Assembly: GCF_007859765.1 (NCBI RefSeq)
Contig: NZ_SIHJ01000001.1
Span: 744,767-808,766, forward strand
DNA from: Posidoniimonas corsicana
GTDB taxonomy: Bacteria; Planctomycetota; Planctomycetia; Pirellulales; Lacipirellulaceae
Direction of reading: 5' to 3'
DNA: 64,000 bases
Below are positions 1-8,396 of this stretch, in pieces. Below the pieces are notes generated by a model. The model saw only the letters and a list, made by a program, of their open reading frames with translations. It had not been told where the DNA came from and ran no database searches. A program made the translations under genes and the position numbers. How positions within the stretch are numbered: position 1 is the first letter of the stretch; each line of letters starts with the position of its first letter.

Positions 1-19
1 GGCTTAGCCCCAATTCAGG

Positions 20-49
20 TTGGGGAATCGGCCCGCCATTCGCTATATT
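20..49 (+). promoter_or_regulatory. candidate sigma70-type promoter for the Gfo/Idh gene
   Basis: TTGGGG at 20-25 and TATATT at 44-49 are separated by 18 bases. Transcription would begin near 56, about 50 bases before the TTG start of the oxidoreductase gene. This rests on motif match only. Confidence 0.4.
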
Positions 50-103
50 CGGGGCGGTCGGCAGGAAGCCGTGCACAGCACGCCAGGCAGCGGACGGTAA
101 CAC

Positions 104-1114
104 TTGAAGTTCAGACTCGGCCTCATTGGACTCGGCCCCTCCTGGGCCACGCGGCACAAACCCGCGCTGCACGCGTTGTCCACTCGGTTCCAGGTCCGGG
201 CGGTCTGCGACCCGGTCGCCCACCGCGCCGAGCAGGTCGCCAACGAGCTTGGCGCCCGCCCGATGGAGGGTTTCCGGGCGCTGGCCGCCTGCGAGGACGT
301 CGACGCGGTAATGCTGCTTTCGGCCCGCTGGTTCGGCGCGCTGCCGATCCTGGCCGCCTGTGACTTTGGCAAGGCCGTTTACTGCGGCGCTTCGGTCAAC
401 CTCGAGGCCCAGCAGGCCGCGACCCTGCGGGACCGGGTGGCCAACGCGGGCATCGCCTTCATGGCGGAATTCCCTAAGCGTCTCGCGCCGGCCACGACGC
501 GTCTGCAGGAGCTCATGGCGACCCGGCTCGGCCGGCCGCGCCTAATCTTCTGCAACCAGCGTTACGCCTCCCGCGGCGACGACGGCGACGGCCCCGCCAA
601 CATGCGGCGGCTGGTCGAGATGGTCGACTGGTGCTGCTACGTTGCCGGTCGTGAAGTGCAGAGCGTCACGGGCGCCGCCCACGAGACCGGCCCGCACACG
701 CCGTCGGTCTCCGAGGCGTGCGGCGACTACTCGCTGATGACGCTCGGCTTCCGACCCGGCCCGGGCGAGGGTTGCGGCGTGATGGCGCAGATCGCGTGCG
801 GCAGCTATGTCTCGAGCGCGTGGTCCGACGCGGCGTCGTTCCGCAGGCCGGCGGAGCTGCAGGTGGTGTGCGAGCGGGGCATCGCGTTCTTGGACCTCCC
901 CAATCGCCTCGTCTGGTTCGACGACGCCGGTCAGCACACCGAGTCGCTCGACTCCGAGCGGCCGGTCGGCGAGCAGCTGCTGATGCAGTTCCACCGCGCC
1001 GTGTCGAGCCTGGTGCTCAAGAGCTCCGGCCTAGAGGACGCCTACCGGGCGGCCACGCTGGTGATCGCCGGGCAGACCAGCCACCGCGAGGGACGCCGGA
1101 TCGAGCTCTCCTAG
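104..1114 (+). CDS. Gfo/Idh/MocA-family oxidoreductase-like protein
   Basis: This 336-residue protein has the N-terminal Rossmann nucleotide-binding motif GLIGLGPSW (residues 6-14) and the two-domain length normal for Gfo/Idh/MocA NAD(P)-dependent sugar dehydrogenases. Family members usually carry a Glu-Lys-Pro motif (CEKP) that supplies the catalytic lysine. Here the matching place reads CGAS (residues 94-97), so the lysine is missing, and a later EFPKRLAP (122-129) takes the place of the substrate-side motif. The substrate is unknown and activity may differ from the family norm. Translation appears to begin at a TTG, because no ATG or GTG precedes the Rossmann motif. The gene stands alone, 185 bases ahead of transketolase. 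Family placement is firm; function is not. Confidence 0.82.
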   Translation: MKFRLGLIGLGPSWATRHKPALHALSTRFQVRAVCDPVAHRAEQVANELGARPMEGFRALAACEDVDAVMLLSARWFGALPILAACDFGKAVYCGASVNLEAQQAATLRDRVANAGIAFMAEFPKRLAPATTRLQELMATRLGRPRLIFCNQRYASRGDDGDGPANMRRLVEMVDWCCYVAGREVQSVTGAAHETGPHTPSVSEACGDYSLMTLGFRPGPGEGCGVMAQIACGSYVSSAWSDAASFRRPAELQVVCERGIAFLDLPNRLVWFDDAGQHTESLDSERPVGEQLLMQFHRAVSSLVLKSSGLEDAYRAATLVIAGQTSHREGRRIELS

Positions 1115-1220
1115 GGTCCGAGTTGCAAGCCCGGACGGCGTGGATTCGGTAATTTGACCTTGCCGCTACCGTCGGTCGGGTGGGCACGGCGGATCCACCG
1201 GCGGTAAACCCGGGGCATCG

Positions 1221-1250
1221 TTGACAGTCTGAGCAGGCGACACCTAGACT
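1221..1250 (+). promoter_or_regulatory. promoter for transketolase
   Basis: A perfect -35 hexamer TTGACA (1221-1226) is followed after 18 bases by TAGACT (1245-1250), a four-of-six match to the -10 consensus. Transcription would start near 1257 and give a leader of about 43 bases before the tkt ATG at 1300. Confidence 0.6.
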
Positions 1251-1299
1251 GACGCCATTCGTTGCAGGCTTCCGTACCCGTTAGTGAGACTCCCCCTCC

Positions 1300-3348
1300 A
1301 TGTCCACGTCCGCCCTGGATACCGTCACTACCGCCATCAACACGATCCGCACCCTCTCCATGGACGGGGTGCAGGCGGCCAACAGCGGGCACCCCGGCAC
1401 CCCCATGGCTCTGGCGCCGGTGGCGTACCAGATCTGGGCCCAGGAGATGGACTACGACCCGGCCGTCCCGCTGTGGCCGAACCGGGACCGGTACATCCTG
1501 TCGTGCGGCCACGCGTCGATGCTGCTGTACTCGATGATCCACGTCTCGGGCATCAAGAAGACCAAGGCCTGCGGCAAGGTGCTAGACGAGCCATCACTCA
1601 CGGTCGACGACCTGAAGAACTTCCGCCAGTTCGGCAGCCTCACCCCGGGTCACCCCGAGTTCGGGCACACCACCGGCGTCGAGACCACCACCGGACCGCT
1701 CGGTCAGGGGTGCGCCAACAGCGTCGGCATGGCGATCGGCCAGAGCTGGCTTGCCGCCCGCTACAACAAGCCGGGTCAGCAGCTGTTCGACTTTGACGTC
1801 TACGTGCAGTGCAGCGACGGCGACCTGATGGAGGGCGTCGCGTGCGAGGCCGCTTCGCTGGCCGGCCACCTGAAGCTGTCGAACCTGTGCTGGGTCTACG
1901 ACGACAACAGCATCACCATCGAGGGCGGCACCGACCTGGCGTTCAGCGAGGATGTCGCGACCCGATTCGAGGGACTCGGCTGGACCGTCTACCGCGTCGA
2001 CGACGCCAACGACCTGAAGTCGCTGTCGCAGGCGTTCGCCAAGTTCAAGGCCAACGACGCCGGCCCCACCCTGATCATCGTCCGCAGCGTGATCGGCTAC
2101 GGCGCCCCCAACGCAGCTGGCACCTCCGGCGCCCACGGCGCCCCGCTCGGCGAAGACGAGATCAAGCTCACCAAGGAGGGCTACGGCTGGCCTGCCGACA
2201 AGAAGTTCTACGTCCCGGAGGAAACCCTCACCCACTTCGCCGACACCATGGGCGAGCGTGGTGCCGCGGCCCGCGCGTCTTGGGACAAGACCTTCGAGGC
2301 CTACAAGTCCGCGCACCCGGAACTGGCGGCCGAGCTCGAGACAATCTGGGCCGGCCAGCTCCCCGAGGGCTGGGACAAGGACCTGCCCGAGTTCCCCGCC
2401 GACGCGAAAGGGAACGCCACCCGCAACACCGGCGGCAAGGCGCTCAACGGCGTCGCCAAGAACCTCCCGTGGATGCTCGGCGGCTCGGCCGACCTGGCCC
2501 CCAGCACCAAGACGCTCATCGATGGCGAGGGCAGCTTCTCCGCCACGACGCACGGCGGCCGCAACCTGCACTTCGGCATCCGCGAACACGCGATGGCCGC
2601 CGCCGGCAACGGCATGGCGCTTTTGGGCCTGCGGCCGTACGTGTCCACCTTCTTCGTGTTCAGCGACTACCTCCGCCCGTCGATGCGGCTGAGCTCGATC
2701 ATGAAGCTGCCGGTCACCTACGTCTTCACCCACGACTCGATCGGGGTCGGCGAGGACGGCCCCACCCACCAACCGGTTGAACAGCTGGCCGCCGCGCGGT
2801 CGATCCCCGGCCTGGTGGTCATCCGCCCCGGCGACGCCAACGAAGCCAGCCGCACGTGGCGGGTCGCTATCTCCGAGCAGCACCGCCCGGTGGCGATGGT
2901 GCTCACCCGCCAGAACATGCCGACCCTCTGCCGCGACAAGTTCGCCAGCGTCGAGGGCCTAGACAAGGGCGGCTACGTGCTGGCCGAAGCCCAGGGCGGC
3001 AGCCCCGACGTGATCCTGATCGCGACCGGCAGCGAGTTGTACCTCGCGGTCGAGGCCTACGAGCAGCTGACCGCCGACGGCGTGAAGGCCCGGGTGGTGA
3101 GCATGCCGTCGTTCGAGCTGTTTGACGAACAGGAACAGTCCTACAAGGACAGCGTGCTGCCGCCCGCTGTCACCGCCCGGGTCGGCGTTGAGGCCGGCGT
3201 CCGGCAGGGCTGGGACGCCTGGATCGGCGCCGGCGGCGCGTTCGTCGGCATGGACGGCTTCGGCGACTCGGGGCCCTACCAGGAGGTCTACCAGGCGCGG
3301 GGCATCACCACCGAGGCGATCGTCGCGGCCGCGAAGGCTCAGCTCTAG
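1300..3348 (+). CDS. tkt: transketolase
   Basis: This 682-residue cytoplasmic enzyme transfers two-carbon ketol units between sugar phosphates in the non-oxidative pentose phosphate pathway, using thiamine diphosphate and a divalent metal. The full family length is present. Visible landmarks are SGHPGTPM near residue 29 with a conserved histidine, HTTGVETTTGPLGQG, the ThDP motif beginning SDGDLMEG with its downstream asparagine in DDNSIT, the middle-domain FGIREHAM carrying the catalytic glutamate, and the C-terminal transketolase domain with IATGSEL. A strong promoter lies at 1221-1250. The gene appears monocistronic, since the next gene has its own promoter-like element. Confidence 0.97.
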   Translation: MSTSALDTVTTAINTIRTLSMDGVQAANSGHPGTPMALAPVAYQIWAQEMDYDPAVPLWPNRDRYILSCGHASMLLYSMIHVSGIKKTKACGKVLDEPSLTVDDLKNFRQFGSLTPGHPEFGHTTGVETTTGPLGQGCANSVGMAIGQSWLAARYNKPGQQLFDFDVYVQCSDGDLMEGVACEAASLAGHLKLSNLCWVYDDNSITIEGGTDLAFSEDVATRFEGLGWTVYRVDDANDLKSLSQAFAKFKANDAGPTLIIVRSVIGYGAPNAAGTSGAHGAPLGEDEIKLTKEGYGWPADKKFYVPEETLTHFADTMGERGAAARASWDKTFEAYKSAHPELAAELETIWAGQLPEGWDKDLPEFPADAKGNATRNTGGKALNGVAKNLPWMLGGSADLAPSTKTLIDGEGSFSATTHGGRNLHFGIREHAMAAAGNGMALLGLRPYVSTFFVFSDYLRPSMRLSSIMKLPVTYVFTHDSIGVGEDGPTHQPVEQLAAARSIPGLVVIRPGDANEASRTWRVAISEQHRPVAMVLTRQNMPTLCRDKFASVEGLDKGGYVLAEAQGGSPDVILIATGSELYLAVEAYEQLTADGVKARVVSMPSFELFDEQEQSYKDSVLPPAVTARVGVEAGVRQGWDAWIGAGGAFVGMDGFGDSGPYQEVYQARGITTEAIVAAAKAQL

Positions 3349-3495
3349 CGGCAACCAGCGCCACTGCGGGCCGCCAAGGTCGGTAGTTGCCGTGATCTCG
3401 CGTGAGGGTCTCACTCCGTGTTGGAGATCCGGCGCAAACCTTGCGCCGGCCCGCGAGCGGCCGGCAGGCGGTCCGGATCTTGCCGTGCTGCGTCA

Positions 3496-3504
3496 TGTTA
3501 TACT
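3496..3504 (+). promoter_or_regulatory. extended -10 promoter element
   Basis: TG, one base, then TATACT (3499-3504) forms an extended -10 element. No convincing -35 lies at the right distance, as is common for extended -10 promoters. Transcription would start near 3511, which supports the downstream ATG at 3580 rather than longer in-frame starts. Confidence 0.45.
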
Positions 3505-3579
3505 GGGCACGTGTTCCGCGGCCGAGTTTCGCATGCTGCGCAGCTGCTGAGCCGGCCCCGCACCCGTTCCAGACGCCCC

Positions 3580-5238
3580 ATGCCCAACGTCCGAAGAGTG
3601 ACCGCGGCGTTGCTGTTGGCCACCCTCCTTGCCTGCCAACCCGCGCAGGCTCAGGGCCCACTCCCGCCCGACTGGCTCGCCACGCTCACGATTCGTGATC
3701 CCCTGGAAACGCTCTCCAGGGTGCAGGGGATGGCGGCCGACGCGGGGCTGCCGGTGCTCGGGAAGGAGTGGCTGCCGCTGCTTGCTGCGCCAGACCTCAA
3801 GCTAGCCGGCGGCAGCGTGACGGTCGGCGTCGCCGCACCTGATGGCGAGCTCGAGCGGCTGCACCTGTTTGCGACAACGCCTACCCCCCCGGCTGCTCTT
3901 GTGGAGACTTTCGGCGGCGACCTCACCGGCGACATCGGGATCTTCACCGTCGGTGGAATCGAGTTCGCCTCGCGCGTCCGTGGCGGCGTGACGATGGTGG
4001 CGCCGTTCGACCGGCAAGCCCTCCTCCAAGACGACTTGGGCGCCCGTGCGGCCCAACCGGAGCCCACACACGACGTGACCCTCCGCGTTTCGCAGCAGGG
4101 CCTGGACCAGCTCCGCCAGCGCGTCGAGTTGCAGCATGCCGGCCGCAGCCGCGGCCAACGAATCGCCCTCAACGAACTGGGGTGGCCTCCTTCGGCCCGG
4201 TGGATCGACGCCGCCATCGGCGGGAACCTCCCACTCGCCGAACGTGTCTCTGAGCTGTTCAGGGAGGTCTCGCTAGGAGTTTCGCTGACAGACGAGGAAT
4301 TCTCGGTCGAGGTTGTCGCCGATGAGCTTGGGAGCAACGCCGCCACGACGGGGGCAGGCAATCAGCAAGTGGCGCCGCGTCTGGGCGACTCGCCGCGTCT
4401 GCCCATCGCCACCCTCGCGGGCGACGCCCGCAGCGGGGCGCTGCGCACGCTTATGAGCGTGTGGCTCGCCTACTGCCAAGGACGTCCCGACGAGCTAGAG
4501 GCGAGCGTCTACCCCGGCGAAGAGTACGCGGAGTTCGAGGCTCGGACGCTCGCAGCGGTCGGGATGGTCACCGCGGCCGACGCGGTGCTGCTGACGCGCA
4601 CCGCGGAAGACCCGTTCTACTCCAACCGGGCCGCCGTGCTGCGGGTATCGGACGCGGAGCAGTTCCTTGCCGAGGTGCGGGCGGCAACCGACGCCTGGAA
4701 CCGGACGGTCGCGGCTTCGGACGCGCGGATTAAGCTAGCCGTACAGGTAGACGAAGAGCAATTGTTGGGCGAGGACCAGCCGCCGGTCACCAGGTTTGTC
4801 AGCGACCTCGGCGCGGCGCTCGAAGACCCGCCGTCCGCCGACACGCAGGCGATCATGCGTCGCTACTACGGCGTCGATGGACTGCACGTCGGGAAGCTGG
4901 CGGTCCTCGGGGATACCCAAGTGCTGCTAGCCGATGTCCCCACCCCCGAGTTTCGTGAACTGGCGGCTGGGGTCCGACCCGGCCAACAGCCGGGCGGCCT
5001 GAGCGGGAGGGTGTGGCTCGACCGCTACGCCGCGTGGCAGAACGCGGTCCTCTCCGATTATATGGCCGACGCCATCGGCTTCACGGCGCCCAAGCAGCTG
5101 CCCGAGTCGCCCCTGGCGATCGCGATCGGCCGTTCGGACCGGGCTATCACGGTTCGGGTATCGGCCGAACGGACGACGGCCCTGAACCTAGGGCGTCGGC
5201 TGGTCCCGTCGGGCGTCAAGGCAGGAAGCGGCCAGTAG
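3580..5238 (+). CDS. secreted hypothetical protein, planctomycete type
   Basis: This is a 552-residue protein starting MPNVRRVTAALLLATLLA, a clear Sec signal peptide with likely cleavage after AQAQ. I chose the ATG at 3580 because the reading frame upstream encodes no signal-like sequence and contains a promoter element. The mature part is rich in alternating hydrophobic and acidic stretches and shows no motif I recognise, no further membrane segment and no cysteine pattern. It is predicted to act in the periplasm or at the cell surface. It converges on the ECF sigma factor gene with only 24 bases between stop codons. Confidence 0.75.
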   Translation: MPNVRRVTAALLLATLLACQPAQAQGPLPPDWLATLTIRDPLETLSRVQGMAADAGLPVLGKEWLPLLAAPDLKLAGGSVTVGVAAPDGELERLHLFATTPTPPAALVETFGGDLTGDIGIFTVGGIEFASRVRGGVTMVAPFDRQALLQDDLGARAAQPEPTHDVTLRVSQQGLDQLRQRVELQHAGRSRGQRIALNELGWPPSARWIDAAIGGNLPLAERVSELFREVSLGVSLTDEEFSVEVVADELGSNAATTGAGNQQVAPRLGDSPRLPIATLAGDARSGALRTLMSVWLAYCQGRPDELEASVYPGEEYAEFEARTLAAVGMVTAADAVLLTRTAEDPFYSNRAAVLRVSDAEQFLAEVRAATDAWNRTVAASDARIKLAVQVDEEQLLGEDQPPVTRFVSDLGAALEDPPSADTQAIMRRYYGVDGLHVGKLAVLGDTQVLLADVPTPEFRELAAGVRPGQQPGGLSGRVWLDRYAAWQNAVLSDYMADAIGFTAPKQLPESPLAIAIGRSDRAITVRVSAERTTALNLGRRLVPSGVKAGSGQ

Positions 5239-5262
5239 ATTCCGACTGGTTGTCGTTGCGAC

Positions 5263-5835
5263 CTACGACGCCCCGCCGCCGGAGAGCTCTCGCCGCAGCC
5301 AAGCCCGCGCCATCTTCCACTCGAGCTCGACCGTCCGCTTGGAGAGCCCCAGCGCCTCGGCGACTTCGGCGACCGTCAGGCCCCCGAAGAACCGCAGCTC
5401 GACGATCTGCGACTGCCGCTCGTCCAGCGTCTGCAGCTTGGTAAGCGCTTCGTTCAATGCGAGCACGTCCTCATGGGGCTCGTCCTCGCCCAGCAGCCCC
5501 TCTTCGAACTCGACCCGCTGCAAGCCGCTGCCGCGTTTCTGCCGGCCCTTGCTCCGCGCGTGGTCCACCAGGATCCGACGCATCGCCTGGGCCCCAGCGG
5601 CGAAGAAGTGGCTCCGCCCCCGCCAGTCGACGTCCCGGTCGGAGCAGAGCTTGAGGTACGCCTCGTTAACCAGGGCGGTTGAGCGGAGCGTGTGCCCGGC
5701 CGGCTGCCGGCTCATGTACCGCAGCGCGAGTTCGCGGAGCTCGTCGTAGACCATCGGCGCAAGACGGTCGATCTCTTTGTGATCGCCCCGGCTGATCGCC
5801 TGGAGTACGGCGGTGATCTGACGTTCGTCGGACAC
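5263..5835 (-). CDS. ECF-type RNA polymerase sigma factor (TIGR02999-like)
   Basis: This 190-residue sigma factor directs RNA polymerase to a specific promoter set. Region 2 includes YDELRELALRYMSRQ and TALVNEAYLKL. The connecting stretch FFAAGAQAMRRILVDHAR is typical of the planctomycete-rich TIGR02999 group. Region 4 carries LTVAEVAEALGLSKRTVE as the DNA-reading helix-turn-helix. I placed the start at a GTG (5835), giving an N-terminus that begins with the expected ITAVLQAISRGD segment. A further 38 in-frame residues upstream look non-coding. No anti-sigma gene is adjacent, so control must come from elsewhere. Confidence 0.92.
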   Translation of the reverse strand: MSDERQITAVLQAISRGDHKEIDRLAPMVYDELRELALRYMSRQPAGHTLRSTALVNEAYLKLCSDRDVDWRGRSHFFAAGAQAMRRILVDHARSKGRQKRGSGLQRVEFEEGLLGEDEPHEDVLALNEALTKLQTLDERQSQIVELRFFGGLTVAEVAEALGLSKRTVELEWKMARAWLRRELSGGGAS

Positions 5836-6288
5836 GGGTCGCCCTAGGTGAATCAGCGTCCATGCTACGCGGTTGACTCTCGCTTCGGCTCCTCCTGCAA
5901 CCGCTGGTCGGTGGGACCCGGCGCCCCGGAGCGTCGGTGCGCTGGCCATCGATGGCGATCACAAGAACCTTAGCGCGGTCGGCCAATCGGCCAACCGCAC
6001 CGCGAAGCATACACGGATGGGACCGTTGGCAGCTGGCCCCGAAAAGGCGTGGTCCGAACCGACCAGAACGGGGCGAATGACCAGCTTGCGGCTGTCTTTT
6101 GGGCTCCCGCAACCAGGGTTCGGGTGTCCGAATCCTAGCTAAAAGCTCTTACACAGTAAAGCCTTAGGTCCGATCCAGGCCATGGGCGCCAGATTGTGAA
6201 GAAAAACCATTGCGCATTCAAAGGCCCGTTGTCGTGGGGAGGGGGTGGGGAAGATGTACCCGCCTCATTGAGATTCCGGAGACCTACT
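5836..6288. other. divergent intergenic region
   Basis: These 453 bases separate the divergent ECF sigma and LuxR-type genes. They must hold both promoters, but I see no strong -35/-10 pair, repeat or RNA gene. A short in-frame extension of the LuxR-type gene (from a GTG at 6196) falls inside and looks non-coding, with a G-run around 6236-6250. Confidence 0.5.
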
Positions 6289-6966
6289 GTGTACCGTGCT
6301 AGCCAACGCGTTGTTTACGTCGCTCACTGTGATCCGCAGGTAAGGGAAGCCCTGGCCGCCGAGCTACGATCTGACACGATTGACGCCCGAACCCTGCCGA
6401 GCGCCGGCGCCTGCCTGGAGATTCAACGCGAGTCGCGGCCGCACTGCCTGGTGGTGGGACACGACCTTGGCGGAACAACCGGCCTGCAGCTCCAGCAGGA
6501 GCTCAAGGCGCGGGGCGACGCCACGCCGCTGGTCGTGCTTGCCGGGCAGGCCACCGTCGCCGCGGCGGTCGAGTACATGCAGCAGGGCGCGGTGACGGTG
6601 CTCGAGGAGCCCTACGCGGCGGAGACGCTGCGCCGCGCGGTCGGCAAGGCGCTGGACCAGGACGCCATGTGCATGGACCTGCGGAGCCGGCTGACCGCGC
6701 TCAAGTCCTCCGCCAGTGAGCTGACCGCCCAGGAGCGTCGGGTGATGGACGCCGTGATCGGCGGCAAGCTCAACAAGGCCATCGCCAACGACCTCGACGT
6801 GTCGGTGCGGACGGTCGAGAAGATCCGCGCCCGCGTGCTGCGGAAGTTCCGCGCGGAGAACGCCACGCAGCTCGCCGCCAAGGCGACCGAGCTGCAGCTC
6901 CTTACCGAGCGGACGATCCCGCTGGGAGCGGTCGCGCTGAGCGAGTGCGTCTCGCCGCGGTGCTAA
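6289..6966 (+). CDS. LuxR-family regulator with a degenerate receiver domain
   Basis: This is a 225-residue FixJ-like protein with an N-terminal receiver fold (about residues 7-122) and a C-terminal GerE/LuxR helix-turn-helix (144-200, core LTAQERRVMDAVIGGKLNK then VSVRTVEKIRARVLRKF). The receiver fold is recognisable by alignment to FixJ, but the phosphorylation chemistry is gone. The acidic pair is His13-Cys14, the phosphoacceptor position is Gly57 (VVGHDLGG), the switch Thr is Ala85 and the conserved Lys is Glu107. The protein is therefore likely to bind DNA without phosphorelay control. The GTG start at 6289 has a GGAGA ribosome-binding site seven bases upstream. An upstream GTG at 6196 would add 31 residues of non-domain sequence. 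Confidence 0.87.
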   Translation: MYRASQRVVYVAHCDPQVREALAAELRSDTIDARTLPSAGACLEIQRESRPHCLVVGHDLGGTTGLQLQQELKARGDATPLVVLAGQATVAAAVEYMQQGAVTVLEEPYAAETLRRAVGKALDQDAMCMDLRSRLTALKSSASELTAQERRVMDAVIGGKLNKAIANDLDVSVRTVEKIRARVLRKFRAENATQLAAKATELQLLTERTIPLGAVALSECVSPRC

Positions 6967-7055
6967 CACCGCCAGATCTCTGCAGTCGAGCTGCGTCTAT
7001 AGGCCTGAGTTATCGGGCCGGTTGAACGTGTGCGCCGCGCGGACCCTGCGGCCCG

Positions 7056-8297
7056 CTACACCACCGCCTGGCCGCCGATCCAGCAGCCGGCGATCGGCTG
7101 ATCGTCGTTGAGTACGGACTCGAGCAGGCTGTTGGCCCGGCCGTCGATGCCGCCGGGAACATTAACCGCCACCATGTCGGCCGGCGCGCCGGGGCGGATG
7201 CTGCCGGACCGGTCGTTGACGCCCAGCGCCTCGGCGCCCGAATGGGTCGCCATCCGCAGGATGGCGTCCGGCGAGACGGTCGGGTGCTTGGCCGCGACCT
7301 CGCGCATCTCGCTGAGGATCGACAGGTCGGGGCTCGACGCCAGGCTGTCTGACCCAATGCAGACCCGGACACCCAACGCCAGCGCCTCGGCGAGCGGGTA
7401 CTCGCTGTGCTGGAAGTAGCTGTGGGTGCGGGGGCAGTAAACCAGCGACATGCTGTCCGCATGCCGGCCCATCATCGCTAGCGAGGCGTGGTCCAGGTAG
7501 TTGCCGTGGACCACCAGCGCGTGTGGGGCCAGGTTAAGGATCCGCAGGTAGTCTTGCGGCGTCGCCCCGCGCGAGACGCTCCACGGGTCCCACATGCTGC
7601 GTTCCTCAAGCAGCTCCTGGAACGGCCCGGTGCCGGAGTTCATCAGCTCCAGCTCTTCCGGCGACTCCGCCAGGTGCAGCGCCACGGGCAGCCTGCGTTC
7701 GGATGCCAACGAGACCAGCTCGCGGATCAGGTGAGGCGACACCGTGTACGGGGCGTGGGGGCTGACCCCGAGCGACACCCGGCCATCGGCCCGCTGGGAC
7801 GCGGCGCCCAGCTCCTCCAGCCCCTGCTTGGCGGCGGACAGGGCCGACGCCGCACGGGCCTGAGAGTAGCCGATCGACTCCTGCATGAGCACCGAACGGG
7901 GGCACACAGCCGCGTCTGCGTAAGCGTTGCTCGGGAGGCGGCAGATGTCGGCGACGGTCGTGACGCCGGCCTGAACGCTCTGCTGCAGCCCGGCGGCGAC
8001 CGCCTTGTCCACCTGGCGGCTGGTAGGCCGTTGCCCGATAACCAGACGCACCCATTCAGGAAGGCTGATGCCCGGCTTGCCGAGGCGTTTCTTAAGCGAG
8101 CTGAACTCGAGGTGGGTATGCGCGTTGACGAGCCCAGGGATCAGCAGGGCGTCGCCAAGATCTTGCTCAACCGCCCCAGGCGGGGTGCGGCGTCCAATCT
8201 CGACGATCCGGCCGTTTTCCACCACCACAACGCCCCCTTCCACAGGGGGGGCAACGACGGGGTAGACAACCCGAGCACGAAGAGCAATCGCAGACAT
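7056..8297 (-). CDS. amidohydrolase, probable aminodeoxyfutalosine deaminase
   Basis: This 413-residue cytoplasmic metal-dependent hydrolase belongs to the ATZ/TRZ (COG0402) branch. It shows the metal-binding NAHTHLEF (residues 58-65), the substrate-side GVSPHAPYTVSPHL, the LHLAESPEE histidine, HGNYLD, CPRTHSYFQH and the terminal metal aspartate in GSDSLASSPDL. Known family members from Deinococcus and Streptomyces deaminate 6-amino-6-deoxyfutalosine in menaquinone synthesis. The nearby mqnC and mqnA genes on the same strand support that role, but other amine substrates cannot be excluded. The gene lies just downstream of the ABC permease-protease gene and may share its transcript. Confidence 0.8.
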   Translation of the reverse strand: MSAIALRARVVYPVVAPPVEGGVVVVENGRIVEIGRRTPPGAVEQDLGDALLIPGLVNAHTHLEFSSLKKRLGKPGISLPEWVRLVIGQRPTSRQVDKAVAAGLQQSVQAGVTTVADICRLPSNAYADAAVCPRSVLMQESIGYSQARAASALSAAKQGLEELGAASQRADGRVSLGVSPHAPYTVSPHLIRELVSLASERRLPVALHLAESPEELELMNSGTGPFQELLEERSMWDPWSVSRGATPQDYLRILNLAPHALVVHGNYLDHASLAMMGRHADSMSLVYCPRTHSYFQHSEYPLAEALALGVRVCIGSDSLASSPDLSILSEMREVAAKHPTVSPDAILRMATHSGAEALGVNDRSGSIRPGAPADMVAVNVPGGIDGRANSLLESVLNDDQPIAGCWIGGQAVV

Positions 8298-8396
8298 TCA
8301 GCGGCAGCGTTTCTAAGGGCGGGAGGACGCCAGTACCCAGGCAACCACGGCTATCCGCACGCAGTATGCTGCGGGCCGGCCTGTCTAGAGCCAGAA

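Noticed and set aside
1594-2883. 429-codon minus-strand frame opposite tkt
   Set aside because: It is the antisense image of a well-supported transketolase gene. High third-position GC creates long antisense frames, and the translation is rich in Arg, Gly and Val with no motif.
3349-3400. Inverted repeat CGGCAAC...GTTGCCG after tkt as a terminator
   Set aside because: The loop is about 29 bases and no T-run follows, so it is unlikely to be an intrinsic terminator.
6196-6288. Upstream GTG start for the LuxR-type gene
   Set aside because: It would add 31 residues without receiver similarity, including a glycine run, and the GTG at 6289 has a proper ribosome-binding site.
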